From Trissonchulus latispiculum (taxonomy: Eukaryota > Nematoda > Enoplea > Enoplida > Ironidae): DNA of 64,000 bases. The stretch is taken from positions 1 to 64,000 of the forward strand of contig JASAND010006569.1 in assembly GCA_030248195.1 (NCBI GenBank), read 5' to 3'. Below are positions 12,501 through 23,485 of the stretch, one piece after another. Positions within the stretch are counted from its first letter, which is position 1. Every line of letters begins with the position of its first letter. The notes beneath the pieces are model-generated. The model was given only the letters and a program-made list of their open reading frames with translations, was not told where the DNA came from and did no database searches. A program made the position numbers and the translations under genes.

Positions 12501-15466
12501 GTATTCTTATCCTAGGTGCATTGAAAAAATAGGGTGAAATCACATTCGCTTAACCTTAAATAGTGCGCTCTCATTTTAATCTAATCTGTTTATTCGTTAA
12601 AGAAATCCCATCTCAATTTCAGGATGGGTCCGAAAAGGTTTTGTATCTATTTTAAAATTTTTTGGTTAAGTGGTTTGATTTCCTCTTCAAAGTATTCTGT
12701 CATTTAAAAGTTGAGGAAAATATAAGATGTTATCTTTTTCTTGATTGTGGCCTTGTGAAAGCGTCGGAAGCGACCAGAGTGGAACGTTAGTTAGCCGACT
12801 AGATGAGCTTTGCTGAAGTTAGATATTGTTGTCGTGCTGCGTCTGTCCTTTCCGGTAGTCGTGTTCAGTCAGACACCTCGAGGCCGAGGCTAGAGGCGCT
12901 CGAGCGACGATCGCTGGGGTCCGTCCAGAGACCTTCAGTAGTGAGGTTATTGGCTAATGGTTAATATGGCTTCGTATAGGTATGAATACGCTCCGTTTAC
13001 TGCCAAGGAATAAAAGAAGCCAAATATTTAAAGTCTGACTAATCTTCCTGGTTGCACGCACGATATTTAAATAAGACGACTTTATTTAAATAAGATATTT
13101 TCCTACTTTTAAAGTTTGCATTTTTATTTGCGTTATGTTGTACACGACGTTTATTTTGTTTGTTTTAGTGGAAAAATACTTCACCAGGTGAACTGATGGA
13201 TTCCAAACTTAAAGTTGTATTTGATATGCCTCCGGATGCTGTAAGAGAATGCTTTGATTTAGTATAGCGCGGTCGCTAACGTAGTGAGAAAAAAATTGTG
13301 GGGAATGCCAAAACTGGTGGTACGGGGGTAGAGTCCAGGGGGTTCGGTGCAGACTCTCCTTTTTGGACGTTAAAAGTAAGATTTTACCCCATTTTAGTAG
13401 GTCGGTATACAAAACATTCTTTCAATTAAAAGAATTTAAGGCACAGCTCGTTTTCATGTACAAAGTGGTAAAAGCTCATCATATAGGGCGTTTGGTACTC
13501 TTTTTCCGGGCCAAATGCGTATTGGGTTACGTAGTTATTTTGTTAATTTTACGAAAAGCTTAGGCTTTTGCAAAGCAACCCGGTGGCGTGACCAGGTTGG
13601 GTCCTCTACCGAATTTAACAATTTTGCTCTTGCGAGCACTGACACCAACTTTGAAAAGAAAGGTTTTCTTTAGTGTTCCCCCTGAAACTTTTTCTGGCTA
13701 CGATTTTGGCCCTGATAGCTAGAAAAGGGTCAAAATTTTGTGTGCTAGTTGGTATGCGCGACAGCATCGCAGGTTTTCACTTTCCCCCTCTCACCTCACT
13801 TGATCGTGTTTTGATTAGCATGCCTGCTTCGGCTCTGCGTAAATTCCCAAAAATAACCGTTCTTATACTGCTTAAGTTAAATCACTTGATTTCCTGATAA
13901 ATTTATCTTCTTGCACAAGAAAGAAAGACTCTACGTTCTCTGCATCTCTCACAAGGTTTCTGGTTGGCCTAGTTGGCCAAAGATTGTGGCTTCGGTCCCC
14001 ACCTCAGGCCCGAATCTTTTGGGTCGGAGGTGCTGTAGTGACATCCTTCATTCGTTTATTTATAATTTTGTATTATTCTGCGCAATAGGATTAAATTGAT
14101 TTTGATCTTTTTCAAGCGCCTTTACTTGATAGTTACTTCACATTAGTCACTTCCCACGAATCAAAGCTTCTTTTGCATAAAAGTCTAGTGTGTTAATGAC
14201 CTAGTGTACCAGCTATAATTTAAAGTAATTGACCTTGCCGTAAAAGGCGGCGTTCTCTGTGCATAGTGCACATATACTTTCATGTTATCGGGAATATGAC
14301 GTGGTCTTTGAGCATTCGTGTCAGTTTGTGAACCAGTTTGTAGAAAGAAATTTGATCCGGAAGCGTTGCCTTAAAATCCTAACCGGACGGAGCACTTTTG
14401 TGTTAAGTATTGATGAATGAATAAATTAGTTTGTTGTAGCTTGGGTCCACGCAACCTAGCAGTTTGGTATATGGAAGTGGTCCTGGTGGTTTAAGCAGTG
14501 GAGTTTCCGGCGGAGGAGATGCAGAAGTTCGAAGACTTGTGGATGAGAACAAGCGATTGCAGGCTCACCTTCAGCTTACAGAACAGGAGGTGTCTGCCTT
14601 GAGAGTACGTGTTTTTTTGATTCAGTCTAAGTTTGCCATCGAATAAGGAATTATGTAGAATTCTGGAAATTTTTACATATTCTGTAGAATTCCTGAATAC
14701 TTTTCTCAGTAAAACTGTGGATTTGTGAAATTTGAATTACTCAAACTTTTTCCTTTTCTGGAATTCTGTAGAATTCTGTTTTGTCTTCAGGAAAACTATG
14801 TCTCAACAATTTTCGATAGGTGGATCAAGTTGATGCCATTTCATTGTGGCCAGAATTTTGGTTTTTGACCATAATCACGGAGTCGCCAAAATGGTTTTCC
14901 CCAAGAAATCCAGTTTGATCCCTCTATCGAAATATTGTTGAAAAACAATGTTTTCCTGAATATAAAATGGAATTCTACAGATTTTCCGAAAGCTTCAGGA
15001 TCTACAGTTTTATGTACTGAAATGTTTACAATTTCTAGAGAATTGCTGTTCTACTGTTTTACGCTAACCTCAAACATTTTAGAACAAAAAACTACATTGC
15101 AACAGTTTATGGGCTCTCCCAGGAGGGGGAAGGTTTTAATGGGTGTGACCCCTCCCGTTTTGTCAGACCCCCCCTCCCGGTAATTTTTGAAAAGAAAGCG
15201 AAGTAAAAGTGTTTCAGGTTGGAACCCCTTGTTCGTAATTTCCAGCAGTTAAAAATCTCCGTTACAAATGAGGGTGGTATGTACATGATGTTCTTTTCAT
15301 ATACTACGTTCTGTTGTTTAAGGAAAAGCTGAAACTAAGCGATTCCAGTGGTTCTCGCGTGAATGGTCATCCAACACCCGCAATTGGAGAGATAAAATTC
15401 ACGCATGTCATCGTAGTTGCTGTCATAGCACTGATTTTAGGACTCCTATTTGGAAAATTTGTATAA
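3404..15466 (+). CDS. VAP: VAMP-associated protein (VAPA/VAPB family), five exons recognised, 5' end missing
   Basis: VAP proteins are tail-anchored ER membrane proteins. Their MSP domain binds FFAT motifs of lipid-transfer proteins at membrane contact sites. Exons read as 3404-3556, 8621-8724, 13169-13240, 14463-14604 and 15323-15466. The first gives the MSP core [19 protein letters not shown] and [15 protein letters not shown]. The second gives VMLQPLEG and the FFAT-binding KHKFMVQ. The third gives [17 protein letters not shown]. The fourth is a Gly/Ser linker and heptad-rich coiled coil. The last ends with a hydrophobic anchor, [20 protein letters not shown], and a stop. Exons 1-2 and 2-3 of this list join in frame. 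Exon 3 ends in phase 0 while exon 4 needs two preceding bases, so at least one linker exon between 13241 and 14462 is missing from my model. The first exon, with the start codon, was not found and may lie left of the window. Family identity is very secure; VAPA versus VAPB cannot be assigned. Confidence 0.93.
3941..4345. mobile_element. MITE with poly-G/poly-C stems (CAGGGTA terminal repeats)
   Basis: Inverted ends CAGGGTATTTTTTAG and GTAAAAAGTACCCTG enclose about 400 bp. Long G and C runs flank an AT-rich core containing a short CTCCGGCGAAGCCGG hairpin. CAGGG-type tips suggest hAT, but no clean 8-bp duplication is visible. Confidence 0.6.
4419..4502. mobile_element. Mini hAT-like element of TCTCGG words (84 bp)
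   Basis: Inverted tips CAGGGTTTGG and CCAACCCTG enclose an array of TCTCGGTCTCG and its complement. GTTCCC occurs immediately outside on both sides (4412-4417 and 4503-4508), consistent with a worn target duplication. Non-coding. Confidence 0.55.
4909..4927. repeat. (ATC/GAT)n microsatellite near the LINE 3' end
   Basis: A short CATCATCATCATCATT run lies next to the 3' end of the decayed non-LTR element, a position where such elements often carry simple repeats. Confidence 0.6.
5789..5812. repeat. (GTC)n microsatellite inside the RNase H region
   Basis: Seven GTC/GAC repeats lie immediately before the RNase H TDGSA motif. In the RNase H frame they would read as a run of threonines, in another frame as aspartates ending at a stop. 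Confidence 0.6.
6988..7278. mobile_element. hAT-like MITE, copy 2, inverted relative to copy 1 (8-bp TSD CCAGTAGG)
   Basis: The ends CAAGGCCGCACCC and GGGTGCAGGCCTG mirror copy 1 at 1688-1966, and the interior matches copy 1 in inverse orientation (for example CGTCCAATGTACTGTTTTT). CCAGTAGG occurs at 6980-6987 and 7279-7286, a perfect 8-bp target duplication. Confidence 0.88.
7279..8620. other. VAP intron sequence with small repeat fragments
   Basis: No gene is seen. It includes an alternating TATATACGTACG tract at about 7700-7741. A fragment at about 8098-8400 shares GGGGTCTGGxGGCGGAGCCCCC and CGCGCCGAAGGCGCG with the hAT-like MITEs at 1688 and 6988. Confidence 0.5.
8621..8724 (+). CDS. VAP exon: MSP domain, C-terminal half
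   Basis: The acceptor is ATGTTTTAG and the donor GTGAGA at 8725. The exon encodes [19 protein letters not shown] and ends at ...SLDNI in phase 0. The Lys and Met of KHKFMVQ are the FFAT-contacting residues of human VAPs. Confidence 0.93.
8919..9271. mobile_element. MITE with GGGCTTATTCTA terminal repeats and 8-bp direct flanks
   Basis: CTGGGCTTATTCTA at the left and TAGAATAAGCCC at the right are inverted. AGAACACC occurs at 8911-8918 and 9272-9279. The right copy overlaps the last bases of the perfect inverted repeat, so the duplication may be 6 or 8 bp. G/C tracts lie next to each end. Non-coding. Confidence 0.75.
10414..10940. repeat. Inner inverted repeat of GCGAACTTCGCGAA words
   Basis: Tips TACAGTATACGTAGCTCAAA and TTTGAGCTATACTGTA are inverted. 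Arms of about 200 bp match across the centre (for example CCATATCTACCAAAA with TTTTGGTAGATATGG). The middle is filled with TTAGCGAAGTTCGC-type words in both directions. It sits at the loop of the 3.7-kb inverted repeat. Confidence 0.75.
12466..13168. other. VAP intron sequence, nothing recognised
   Basis: No coding exon, RNA gene or repeat with clear borders is visible before the next VAP exon. Confidence 0.5.
13169..13240 (+). CDS. VAP exon: end of MSP domain
   Basis: The acceptor is TTTGTTTTAG and the donor GTAAGA at 13241. It has 24 codons beginning [14 protein letters not shown] and ending DMPPDA, phase 0 to phase 0. This matches the conserved W-K...LMDSKL-CVFE region of VAPs. Confidence 0.92.
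13966..14060. repeat. Short SINE-like repeat fragment
   Basis: It shares the CCCCACCTCAGGCCCGA core and a downstream CTGTAGTGA...TTCATTC with 53110-53215. GGCTTCGGTCCCC resembles a pol III B box. Borders cannot be set. Confidence 0.4.
14463..14604 (+). CDS. VAP exon: Gly/Ser linker and coiled coil
   Basis: The donor GTACGT lies at 14605. Reading from 14464 gives a Gly/Ser-rich linker, then [20 protein letters not shown] and EQEVSALR, a leucine-heptad coiled coil like that of VAPs. The exact acceptor (CAG before 14463, or CCTAG three bases earlier) is uncertain, because the preceding linker exon is missing. Confidence 0.85.
15323..15466 (+). CDS. VAP last exon: transmembrane tail anchor and stop
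   Basis: The acceptor is GTTTAAG. It has 47 codons and TAA at 15464-15466. It continues the coiled coil ([10 protein letters not shown]), then a short polar stretch and a single C-terminal hydrophobic helix ending GLLFGKFV, as in tail-anchored VAPs. Confidence 0.93.
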   Translation, partial: EKLKLSDSSGSRVNGHPTPAIGEIKFTHVIVVAVIALILGLLFGKFV

Positions 15467-17040
15467 TTTATATAATTATTTGGAAAGCCAATTTGCTGTT
15501 ATTTTACGTTCATACCTACGTTTACGTACACTAACTATGTTTATATAGTGAGCCTTTTTGTGTCCAGTTTACGTTTTGCACGGAGTCAAAGCGTTTCCAC
15601 CCGGTTTGGTTTCCTGCATGTTTACATACAACTGAATTGATCCTAGAAACCATAAGACATGCTTATGGAGGATCCATCATGGATTTCTTTGGGAGGATTC
15701 CAGGAGTAAACACTGGGAGTTTCAATTTTGAAAAATATATGCCCCGGCCCCATTTTTATTTTATTCAAGAAATCGGGCGAAGGCGGAAATTTTATTAAAA
15801 GTTAGTAATTATTCACTAAATTTTGGGTCCCGGGGGAAAGTCCAAAATCCAGGGAGGTGGTAGGTAGGCAAACCCCCTTCCCTGTGAAAATACCGTGTGT
15901 ATTATTTTCTGTTTGCCATTTTGTTTTTTAGCTAGCGAGAATGTTGCAGTTAGCGACAATGCTCTGATCTTGTTGTCTTGGAGTAGTTTTGTGATATTAG
16001 ATTGTTACTGAAATGATTCGTACTCAACTAACATTTCTTGACACAGTTTTTTCTGGTTGGTTTGTGAGGAGGAAAAGCACCTGAAACACAAGCCGATCTA
16101 GGATTTCGTGATGGTTCTACCTCCTCTGTCCCTGAAGTGCAAGGAATTTTTTGCTGGTGTGCTTCGAATCTCTACTTTTTATACTTTTTAGGAAAAATAC
16201 TCTCATTTTTATTCGAACTATAACAGTTTTCAGCCAAAATTTGCAAGCTTTTCAAGCCTTTTCTGCATTAGAATAATTTGTCTGTAAGAACAGGCCGAAG
16301 TTTTTGGTTTTTGTACCATTCATTATCTTAGTTTTCTGTTTAATTTTATCTCTCTTCTAATTGCAACGGAGAGGGGCACTAGCTACATTAGAAGAGTTGT
16401 CCCTGAAGATGGACTTATGTACCGTTTATTCTTCCATAAATTTTAGTATTGCGTATAATAATGTTATGCCAAATTTTCCGTCTCTGTGTTTCAGCATAAG
16501 TATAATTTTTGTGTAGTTTAGACTATACACAACATTGAACGTTGTGATTATGTTGAAGATTCTGAGGTGTATATCTTGTTTTCGTACTGATTATGTTCGC
16601 CATGCTGCAATTCGACGCCGGTCCTTGAGACTGGCTGACGAAATCCATAAGCGTAGAGCTCAGAAATGTTGTGTTTTGATGTCTTTGCTCTTGAAAACAC
16701 TGTTCACATGTTTACCAAAAAATAGGTGCTTACTAATTTAAACCACGTTTGTGATTGAAAGGGAATCCTTGCGCTGACTTCGTACGTGGTGATTGTGTAA
16801 TTTGCATCATTGAATAGATATTCGGATCAACGTTTGGGATAGTCGTTAAAATTTAACATGATAGTGTGCACATGTCTTTTACTAGCCGGAGTTCGCTGCG
16901 GCGCCTACACTGCAATACGTAGCCGATAGTGCATGCTGTATTGAAGCAGCTGCGGGTGATTATACAGTTCTTCAACTGTGTGGGTGTGGTCGTGGTGGAT
17001 GATAGTTTTTCTGTCTTGCTCTTGTCCTATCTTATCTCAG
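15467..17040 (+). other. VAP 3' untranslated and intergenic sequence
   Basis: No further VAP coding sequence is seen. The region is AT-rich with a small G/C-tract repeat around 15740-15890. I did not find a polyadenylation site clear enough to fix the transcript end. Confidence 0.5.
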
Positions 17041-17127
17041 ATGAATCACAGCATTCCAACAACGCGCAGCAAAGGATTTTTCAATAACGAACTGCTAAAG
17101 ATTGAAACTAACATGGTCAAATTCCAG
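17041..17127 (+). CDS. Candidate isolated exon, function unknown
   Basis: A pyrimidine-rich acceptor (TTGTCCTATCTTATCTCAG) precedes 87 open bases, and a good donor GTAGTA follows at 17128. The translation starts MNHSIPTTRSKGFFNNELL and continues KIETNMVKFQ. I recognise no family and find no partner exons, so it may be a spurious exon or part of a small unrecognised plus-strand gene. Confidence 0.3.
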
Positions 17128-17924
17128 GTAGTATTAAAATTATTATACACCTTTGCTTTTTAAGGAGTTCTTTCAGTTTTTGACAGCTAAGCTGCAATAG
17201 TCTGGGCGAAAAGCTCCTTCAGTTTATTTTTTAAATTCCGTGTTGCTGTTAGCGTATATTACGTATATGTGTTTTATGGGTGGTGGTAGTTTTAGTGGTT
17301 CAAAATTTTATTAAGATTACCTCCCGCTACCATGGTTTTGCCATTTCCCCGGATTCTTGGTTACATGGTTGAGTTGTCCGGTCTTGTTGCCCTTTCTGCA
17401 GTTTGTTTTGTTTTTGTTTTTAGGCTAGGTTTCTAGTTTCAGTTTCTATGTATGTAATGTATGCTTACTATAACAACAGTGTGCAACATCAAGACTAATT
17501 CGTTTGCGCTATGGATTGATTGGTGGTTTTTTGCTATTAACCAGTTTATTGTTTTTAATAAGCTCGTGTTTTCGCTGTAGTTATTCATTTTTCTGGATTA
17601 TATTATTAAGTAATTTATTTTATAACTGTTAATGTGCTGCCACAATTCTGTACACGTGTCTGCAAACCCTACCATGCTGTGGTTGGTTTATGTTGCACTG
17701 TGAAAGTATGCTTCAGTTTGTGAACAGAATTGTGAGTGCAGCTCTAAGTATTGAAAACGTGAAAGTTGGCATTGCATGTAATAGTCACTCTGTGCGAATT
17801 GTGCTCCATAAAAATAAATCAATAACAAAATTGCAGTTTGTGAAAACCATCCATATACTTCTATTCTGTGATTCGGCATTGATTCCAAATTTTCAGTTTC
17901 AACAGCAATCAACAACTCCTGGAG

Positions 17925-18322
17925 CACTGGCGGATCCAGGATTTCGTGACGGGGGCGGTAAAATTTTTCCAGCGGGGGTCTGATGGGCGAAGCCCCCCAG
18001 AAATTCAAGAAATCTTTTGTTTTTGCAATAAAATCGGTCTTCGGATATTTAATTTTTTTTATACTGAAGAACTGAACAAATTTTTTTTTAAATTCTTGAC
18101 ATTTTCAGGCAAAAATGGTAATTTTCTCCGAAAAATCGGATGCATTTCAAGCCTTTTCTTCACAAATGCAATAAATATGCGGTTAAAAGGTAGAAAATTC
18201 GCGCCAGAGGCCCGAAATTTTTTGGGTTTTTGCCCTTTTTCCTCTTTCTCTCCTTAATTTTTCCTACCTTCGAATCGCGACGGGGAGGGCGCCCCCCCGC
18301 CCCCCTCCTGGATCCGCCCCTG
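17925..18322. mobile_element. hAT-like MITE with GGCGGATCCAGGA ends (8-bp TSD TCCTGGAG)
   Basis: Terminal repeats CACTGGCGGATCCAGGA and TCCTGGATCCGCCCCTG, with TCCTGGAG duplicated at 17917-17924 and 18323-18330. The CAGGGGCGGATCCAGGA type of tip is widespread in animal hAT MITEs. The interior is non-coding. Confidence 0.88.
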
Positions 18323-18957
18323 TCCTGGAGACATTTTTTACCCAACTGATTTTGTTTGTATTTTGTGTATGGTTACGTAACTAAACTAGTTGTATGCAAC
18401 GTAGAAATGTAACTTGTTGATCAAGTGTTGTCTAGAGTTTCCGCTTTGTTGATTGTAACGTTCGCTCAAAATCGCTAACTTGGAAAATCCAATTATAGTA
18501 GAAGGGGATATTTTATAGCCTTTAGAGGTGCTGTTTTGTATCGAAAACCTTAAATCCTGTTTCCGAGTTCGTGTTGTTCTGACAGCTTGGCGATTACACC
18601 TTCTGTGAGTAAATGCTTTTATTAAACTGGTGTTTGTTTTCTGTAGAAAGGTGTTAGCTAGAGGTGGGGCCGGTTCCAATTTTCAAAACCGGTTCCAGTT
18701 CCTGTTTTGGGGTACCGGTTCTTGTTCTGTAGGACGTTTGTTCTGTAGGGCGTTTCACAAAGGGCTCCTAAATCTAGCTCCTAAGTCCCTCCTAGCTTAT
18801 CTCTTATGAGCAGTTTACGAGCAATTTATGAGCGGCTCCTAAACTGTTTCACAAAGCTCCTCTTAAAATGCTCTTAAACATTCGCTCATAACGCATTTCT
18901 CTTAACTTTCTAAGCGCTTTCACGCTGGGAACGTATGAGTTAAGCTGGAAAACTTAA

Positions 18958-21032
18958 GGGGGGGGGTTGCTTTTTGGCCGATTTTTCGACCATCTCCGAT
19001 TTTGCTCATTTTCACATATTTTGTAGTCCCCATGGGTCCCCAAAACAAGACAGGTGCGTTTTGCGTAATATTGCTTCTATCGTGCTGTAGAGCCCTTCAA
19101 AGGTGACCTCGACATGTGTTAAACATAGGAAAATGAAAAAGTTAGGTTAAAAAGTTTGTGGCAGAAAAATTTTTCGCTGTATGCAAGATACAGCGCTGCA
19201 ACCTTGTTGTACATGTTAAGGACATATCAGAGAGTGCAAATAACCCTTCTGAAACAATTTTGTTGAGTGTCGGATTTTTGGCGATTTTTCAAAGTCAAAA
19301 TTTCGGAAAATTGGTGCTTTTTGTACCACGAAAAACAGGACAAGCAAAACATTTTCGCCTCTCCTGCACGATTGGCAAAAGCTACAGAAATCGCTTATAG
19401 ATAGTTGCACTCTACGCATACACAGAATTCTTATGACAGTAGTTGCAAATTTCTACCGTTTGCAGTGCTCTCAAAAAACTTGCCACAATATGTGCTAATT
19501 TTGCCAAAAATCATCATTTTGCACAATTTTCAGGTTTTTTTAATAATTTCTCCCTCGTTACCCACTCGAAAGTCACCAAAATTGGCACATAAAACTCTCA
19601 ACGCCTGCCTGACATTATGGTAAAGGCTAGTGTTGTGCATTGGCCGGTGCGGCCAATGGCTGGCCATTGGCCGGCCAAGCCATTGGCCGTTGGCCGAGAA
19701 AATCTCGGCCAGTTGGCTTGGCCGGCCATTGGCCGTTGGCCGGCCAACGGCCAATTGGCTGGCCGTTGGCCGTTGGCCGATGGCCGGCCAACGGCCAACT
19801 GGCTGGCCAATGGCCCAGTGCTGCCCAAGCTCAAATTTACTGATGTTGTGCGTTAACTGAGTTGAAAAATTTAATTTTGCTGCATAATATCGTAAACATG
19901 TTGCTGTATAAACGTTACATTAGATACAGTACTACAGATTTTCACTTAGATGTTGACAATTTTTATCGTTATTAGCGTTATTTTACCATTAAATTTGCTA
20001 ATTGCATGCAAATTTTAAGTGTGCTAACATAACAACGTAGTTTTGAAATTTGTCTGGCGGTGAATGTCTCATCACTTTGTTACGGTCCTCCAGCAAAATT
20101 AAAACAGAGTTATCGCGGGTTGGAGCTAAATGTTTGGAAAAACTATTTAACATATATTGTAAATTGTAAATTGTACTATTGAAATAAAGTTTAATTAAGT
20201 TGACACCTAATTAAGCACGGTAGATCAATAAAAATAGTAAATTCCAGCTCGCCAACGTTGACAAATAGCTAAAGAACGGCCAATAGCTTACGGCCAAGAA
20301 ACAGCCAACGACCAGCGAGCGGCCAACGGCCAACCAGTTGGCCGTTGGCCATTGGCCGTTGGCCGACCAACGGCCATTGGCCGGCCGTCGGCCAACGGCC
20401 AATTGGCCGGCCAACTTCAAACTCCGGCCAAGCCAAGCCAAGCCAACCATGGAAATTTTCGGCCAATCCCAACACTAGTAAAGGCAAATGCTTCAAGGTA
20501 GAACTTTTGTGTCGTGTCGGCTCCTTTGATCGCTTAAAGCTCACAAAAGTCAATTTTTGAAATTTCCAAAATATAGACAAAGTTGGTATCATTCGATAGC
20601 TACTGATGAGCTGAACAACTTTTCTAATAGAACTATGTGTCTGAAATTTAGTATCTGAAAGTTAGAGCAAGCTAAAGTTTCAGGGCACAGTTAGATGAAA
20701 AAGGGTCAGTTCACAATTGAAAAATGTACTGTGAACGACTGGCTGGATATCCCGGAGTCATTTTGGTATTAAAATATTAGCCAACCCGCAGAATTAATTT
20801 GCCATATTAGTTGACCCAAATTTCGCTGCCGTTCTGTCTCAGCATGACCTTGGAGGGCAAATTACAGTGATTTTCAAGTTTTCCAACTTTATAGCTGAAT
20901 ATCTCTGACACCGTTTGATTTCGAACTCAAATGTTTTGTCTTGTTTTTGAGAACATATGTACCAATATTGCGTGTGAAAATGAGCGAAATCCATGACTAT
21001 AGATTTTGACCCAAAGCGACCCCCCCCCCCCC
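18958..21032. mobile_element. Degenerate TTAA-flanked inverted-repeat element with a hAT element nested inside
   Basis: TTAA at 18954-18957 is followed by GGGGGGGGGTTGCTTTTTGG. At the right end, a run of C preceded by CCAAAGCGA stops at TTAA 21033-21036. A CTCATTTTCACA stretch (about 19006) pairs with TGTGAAAATGAG (about 20970). The arms are diverged. The hAT-like element 19628-20477 sits in the middle. Confidence 0.5.
19628..20477. mobile_element. hAT-like element with TTGGCC word arrays (8-bp TSD GTAAAGGC)
   Basis: Tips TAGTGTTG and CAACACTA are flanked by GTAAAGGC at 19620-19627 and 20478-20485. About 190 bp inside each end consists of overlapping TTGGCCG/TGGCCGGCCA words (19640-19815 and 20278-20465). 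The central 450 bp is AT-rich. Arrays of this kind next to the ends resemble the subterminal transposase-binding repeats of hAT elements. There is no transposase. Confidence 0.88.
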
Positions 21033-22064
21033 TTAAGAGACTTTGAAGTTTAAATGACTTTATATTTCGTCTACCAAATATGATAGCAAACCTAAAACAT
21101 TTAAATCGAACATTCTCAAATTTAAAGGTAGGTAGTGTTGTTTCAGTAGCCCATTTTAGTTTCAGTTTCAGTCGACAGCTGAAGTTAGTTTCAGACAGAT
21201 ATATACCAAAAATTTCAGTTTAACCGCACAGGAGCATTTCTGTGGAAAACAAAATTCTTGTAATATTCTTTTAAGAGTGTAGGATTATAATTTAAATCAA
21301 TCTTATGTCATTAGTATTGAAAACTCATTTTAATTTAACTTTGATAATTGTGTCAGTTTTAATAGCGTTTTCTGTGAAAATTGTTGCCTATAATTTTTTA
21401 ATCGGCATGTAAGATTTTCAACTAATACAATTTTTATACTTTCGACACTTTCGTCAATGGTTAGAAGGATCGGAGTAACAAGCTATAAATTAACTTGATT
21501 AAATTTTATAATTATTAATTTATGGTATTTACTTCAAATTGATAATGGTTTGTTAATTTGAATGAAATATGTTGCCTAATTGAATAAGACTATGAAGACT
21601 AACAGTAACTACCGGTGGGGTGGTGTCTATTATCGGATGATATGATTCGAACTGACTCTTGATTAAAGGGACTAAGATTGGAAATTATACATATTAGTTG
21701 ATAACTTAGCATGGCGACTAAAAAATTTAATTTAACAACGGTGGATTTTGATGACTTTTTAATCCGAATTACATGATTTAATTAGAATTTTAATTCTAAA
21801 TTAAAAGTGCATTAAATAATAAATTTGAAATATAAATTTACAAGTATAAGTACAACTTTAATCTATGTCAGTCATTTAGCATTAAGCCGTTTAATCCGAT
21901 CTTCTGTTTCTGCTATACTGATTAATTTCAATGTTATGTATTGTTGCAGGTTGGGAAAATTAAAATAACAGCGACTGATAAAATATTAAACTATAATTGG
22001 ATGCATAGCATGAAAATAAGTATAAAGTTTAGTAATCCTACTATAATTAATCCAGTATATACAA

Positions 22065-22195
22065 AAATTTTTCAGGGAAATTTTTCCGAGGGGAAAGAAA
22101 TCTACTGAAATTTTTCCGGGGGGAAAGATTTCCCTAGGGAAATTTTTCCGGAGGGAAAGATATCGCGGGGGAAAATTTTCCCTGTGACACCGGTC
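22065..22195. repeat. Array of GGGGAAA/AATTTTTCC words with a CACCGG tip
   Basis: Four or more GGGGAAAGA...AATTTTTCC units end in AAAATTTTCCCTGTGACACCGG. Similar CCGG tips with GGGGAAAA occur at 29270-29320, about 53065-53110 and at the ends of the 9.2-kb inverted repeat (49247, 58415). This suggests one tip family. Confidence 0.45.
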
Positions 22196-22485
22196 CAAAT
22201 TAATTTCAGTTTCAGAAACTATTCAGACACAAAATAGTTTCAGTTTTATTCCGGATTTTTTCAATCGAAGTTATCGTCCAAAAAGATAACTTTCAGTTTC
22301 CGCATATTTGGAATTCAGCTTCTATGTCAGTTCTGCGCGGGAAGCTTTATCTAAGTACTTGCAATCTCTTGGCTAAAAACAGTCATTTTGTGAAGACAAA
22401 ATTAAAGATTCGTTGTGAAATAAGTTTTAACAGTTGCTTGTTGCATCAACTTTCTCATTAACTAAGTACCTAAACCAGTGCTTAA

Positions 22486-23456
22486 GGTGGTGATTCCCTT
22501 TGGGCACATATAATCAAATCAAGATGAAATTTGATGAAACTTTCCAAAATAAGTTCTTTTAGCATTCTAACACCCTCCGCGCAATCCCGCTGCGAAACAT
22601 TGACGTCTCCGTTCAGGGCGGTTTTTGCCGATTTTTGACATTTAGACAGTAGCTGCATAGCTATGACCATATTCATTCGAAAGATCTTGTTGAGCTCTAC
22701 ATTTTTGCTATTTAAAGCTCCTTTCTAGCTTTTCTCTATAGTGAGATATAGCTGATTTTTCTTATTTTGGAGTTAAAAACTTGTCATTTCTGCAGAAATC
22801 AAATAATCCGCCATTTCTTGAGCTACGCAAGCCGTAAAATTAAGCTAAAGGTGTCAATTTGAAGGACTCATCGAGGCCGATTATTCGTGGCATTGCAATC
22901 TTCTAAATGCTATGCCGTACGCTGCTATCATAAAAAAATGCAGTTTTTGCAAAAACATGACCAAATTTTATCCAGCGATTGTGGAGCATTTACTATGCAA
23001 GCTAGAGGGTTGCCACTGGCTGGACGTGTTTGACACAAAAATACCCAGGGACCCTTTTTTAGTTGCCCCGATTGCTGCTTTCTAGCTAAAGTGGTCGCTT
23101 GCCAAAGTTGGGAAAAGTAGGCAAAATCCAGGTTGCGCTTACATTTTAGCTAATTTCTTTATAACGAAGAACGATTTCATAATAATTAAAAAGGGTCCCC
23201 AGCTATTTAATAGTGGAATCGAATGATGTGGCCGACGCCTCACGAAAAAATTTACTTTAGTCTGCAAAAAGTCTGGAAAATTAAATTACTTCAAAAATGC
23301 AGTAAAATAATTTCCGAGAACTAAAGTTAGGTTCACTGTATTCATTAGAAAGAGAAAATGTTAAGCTTCACTTTGATATAAAAATGGCTTATTAACTCCA
23401 AGGAATGAATGAGTAATAAGGGTTCAAATTTGATGTCTCGAAAAGGAATCACCGCC
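22486..23456. mobile_element. TTAA-flanked 1-kb element, copy 1
   Basis: Ends GGTGGTGATTCC and GGAATCACCGCC are inverted and lie directly inside TTAA on both sides (22482-22485, 23457-23460). The interior contains CCAGCGATTGTGGAG, AGTGGTCGCTTGCCA and other blocks shared with the copies at 51786 and 55140. TTAA targets are typical of piggyBac-type and some other transposases. Close to one end a short minus-strand ORF reads RDCAEGVRMLKELILESF. Confidence 0.85.
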
Positions 23457-23485
23457 TTAAGCACTTAAAGCATCTCTCCAAAATG

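Noticed and set aside
16535..16741. 68-codon frame downstream of VAP
   Set aside because: No recognised motif or splice context; indistinguishable from chance.
19598..20450. GRWPANGQLAG-type repetitive reading frames
   Set aside because: These are produced by the TTGGCC word arrays of the hAT-like element and appear in several frames on both strands.
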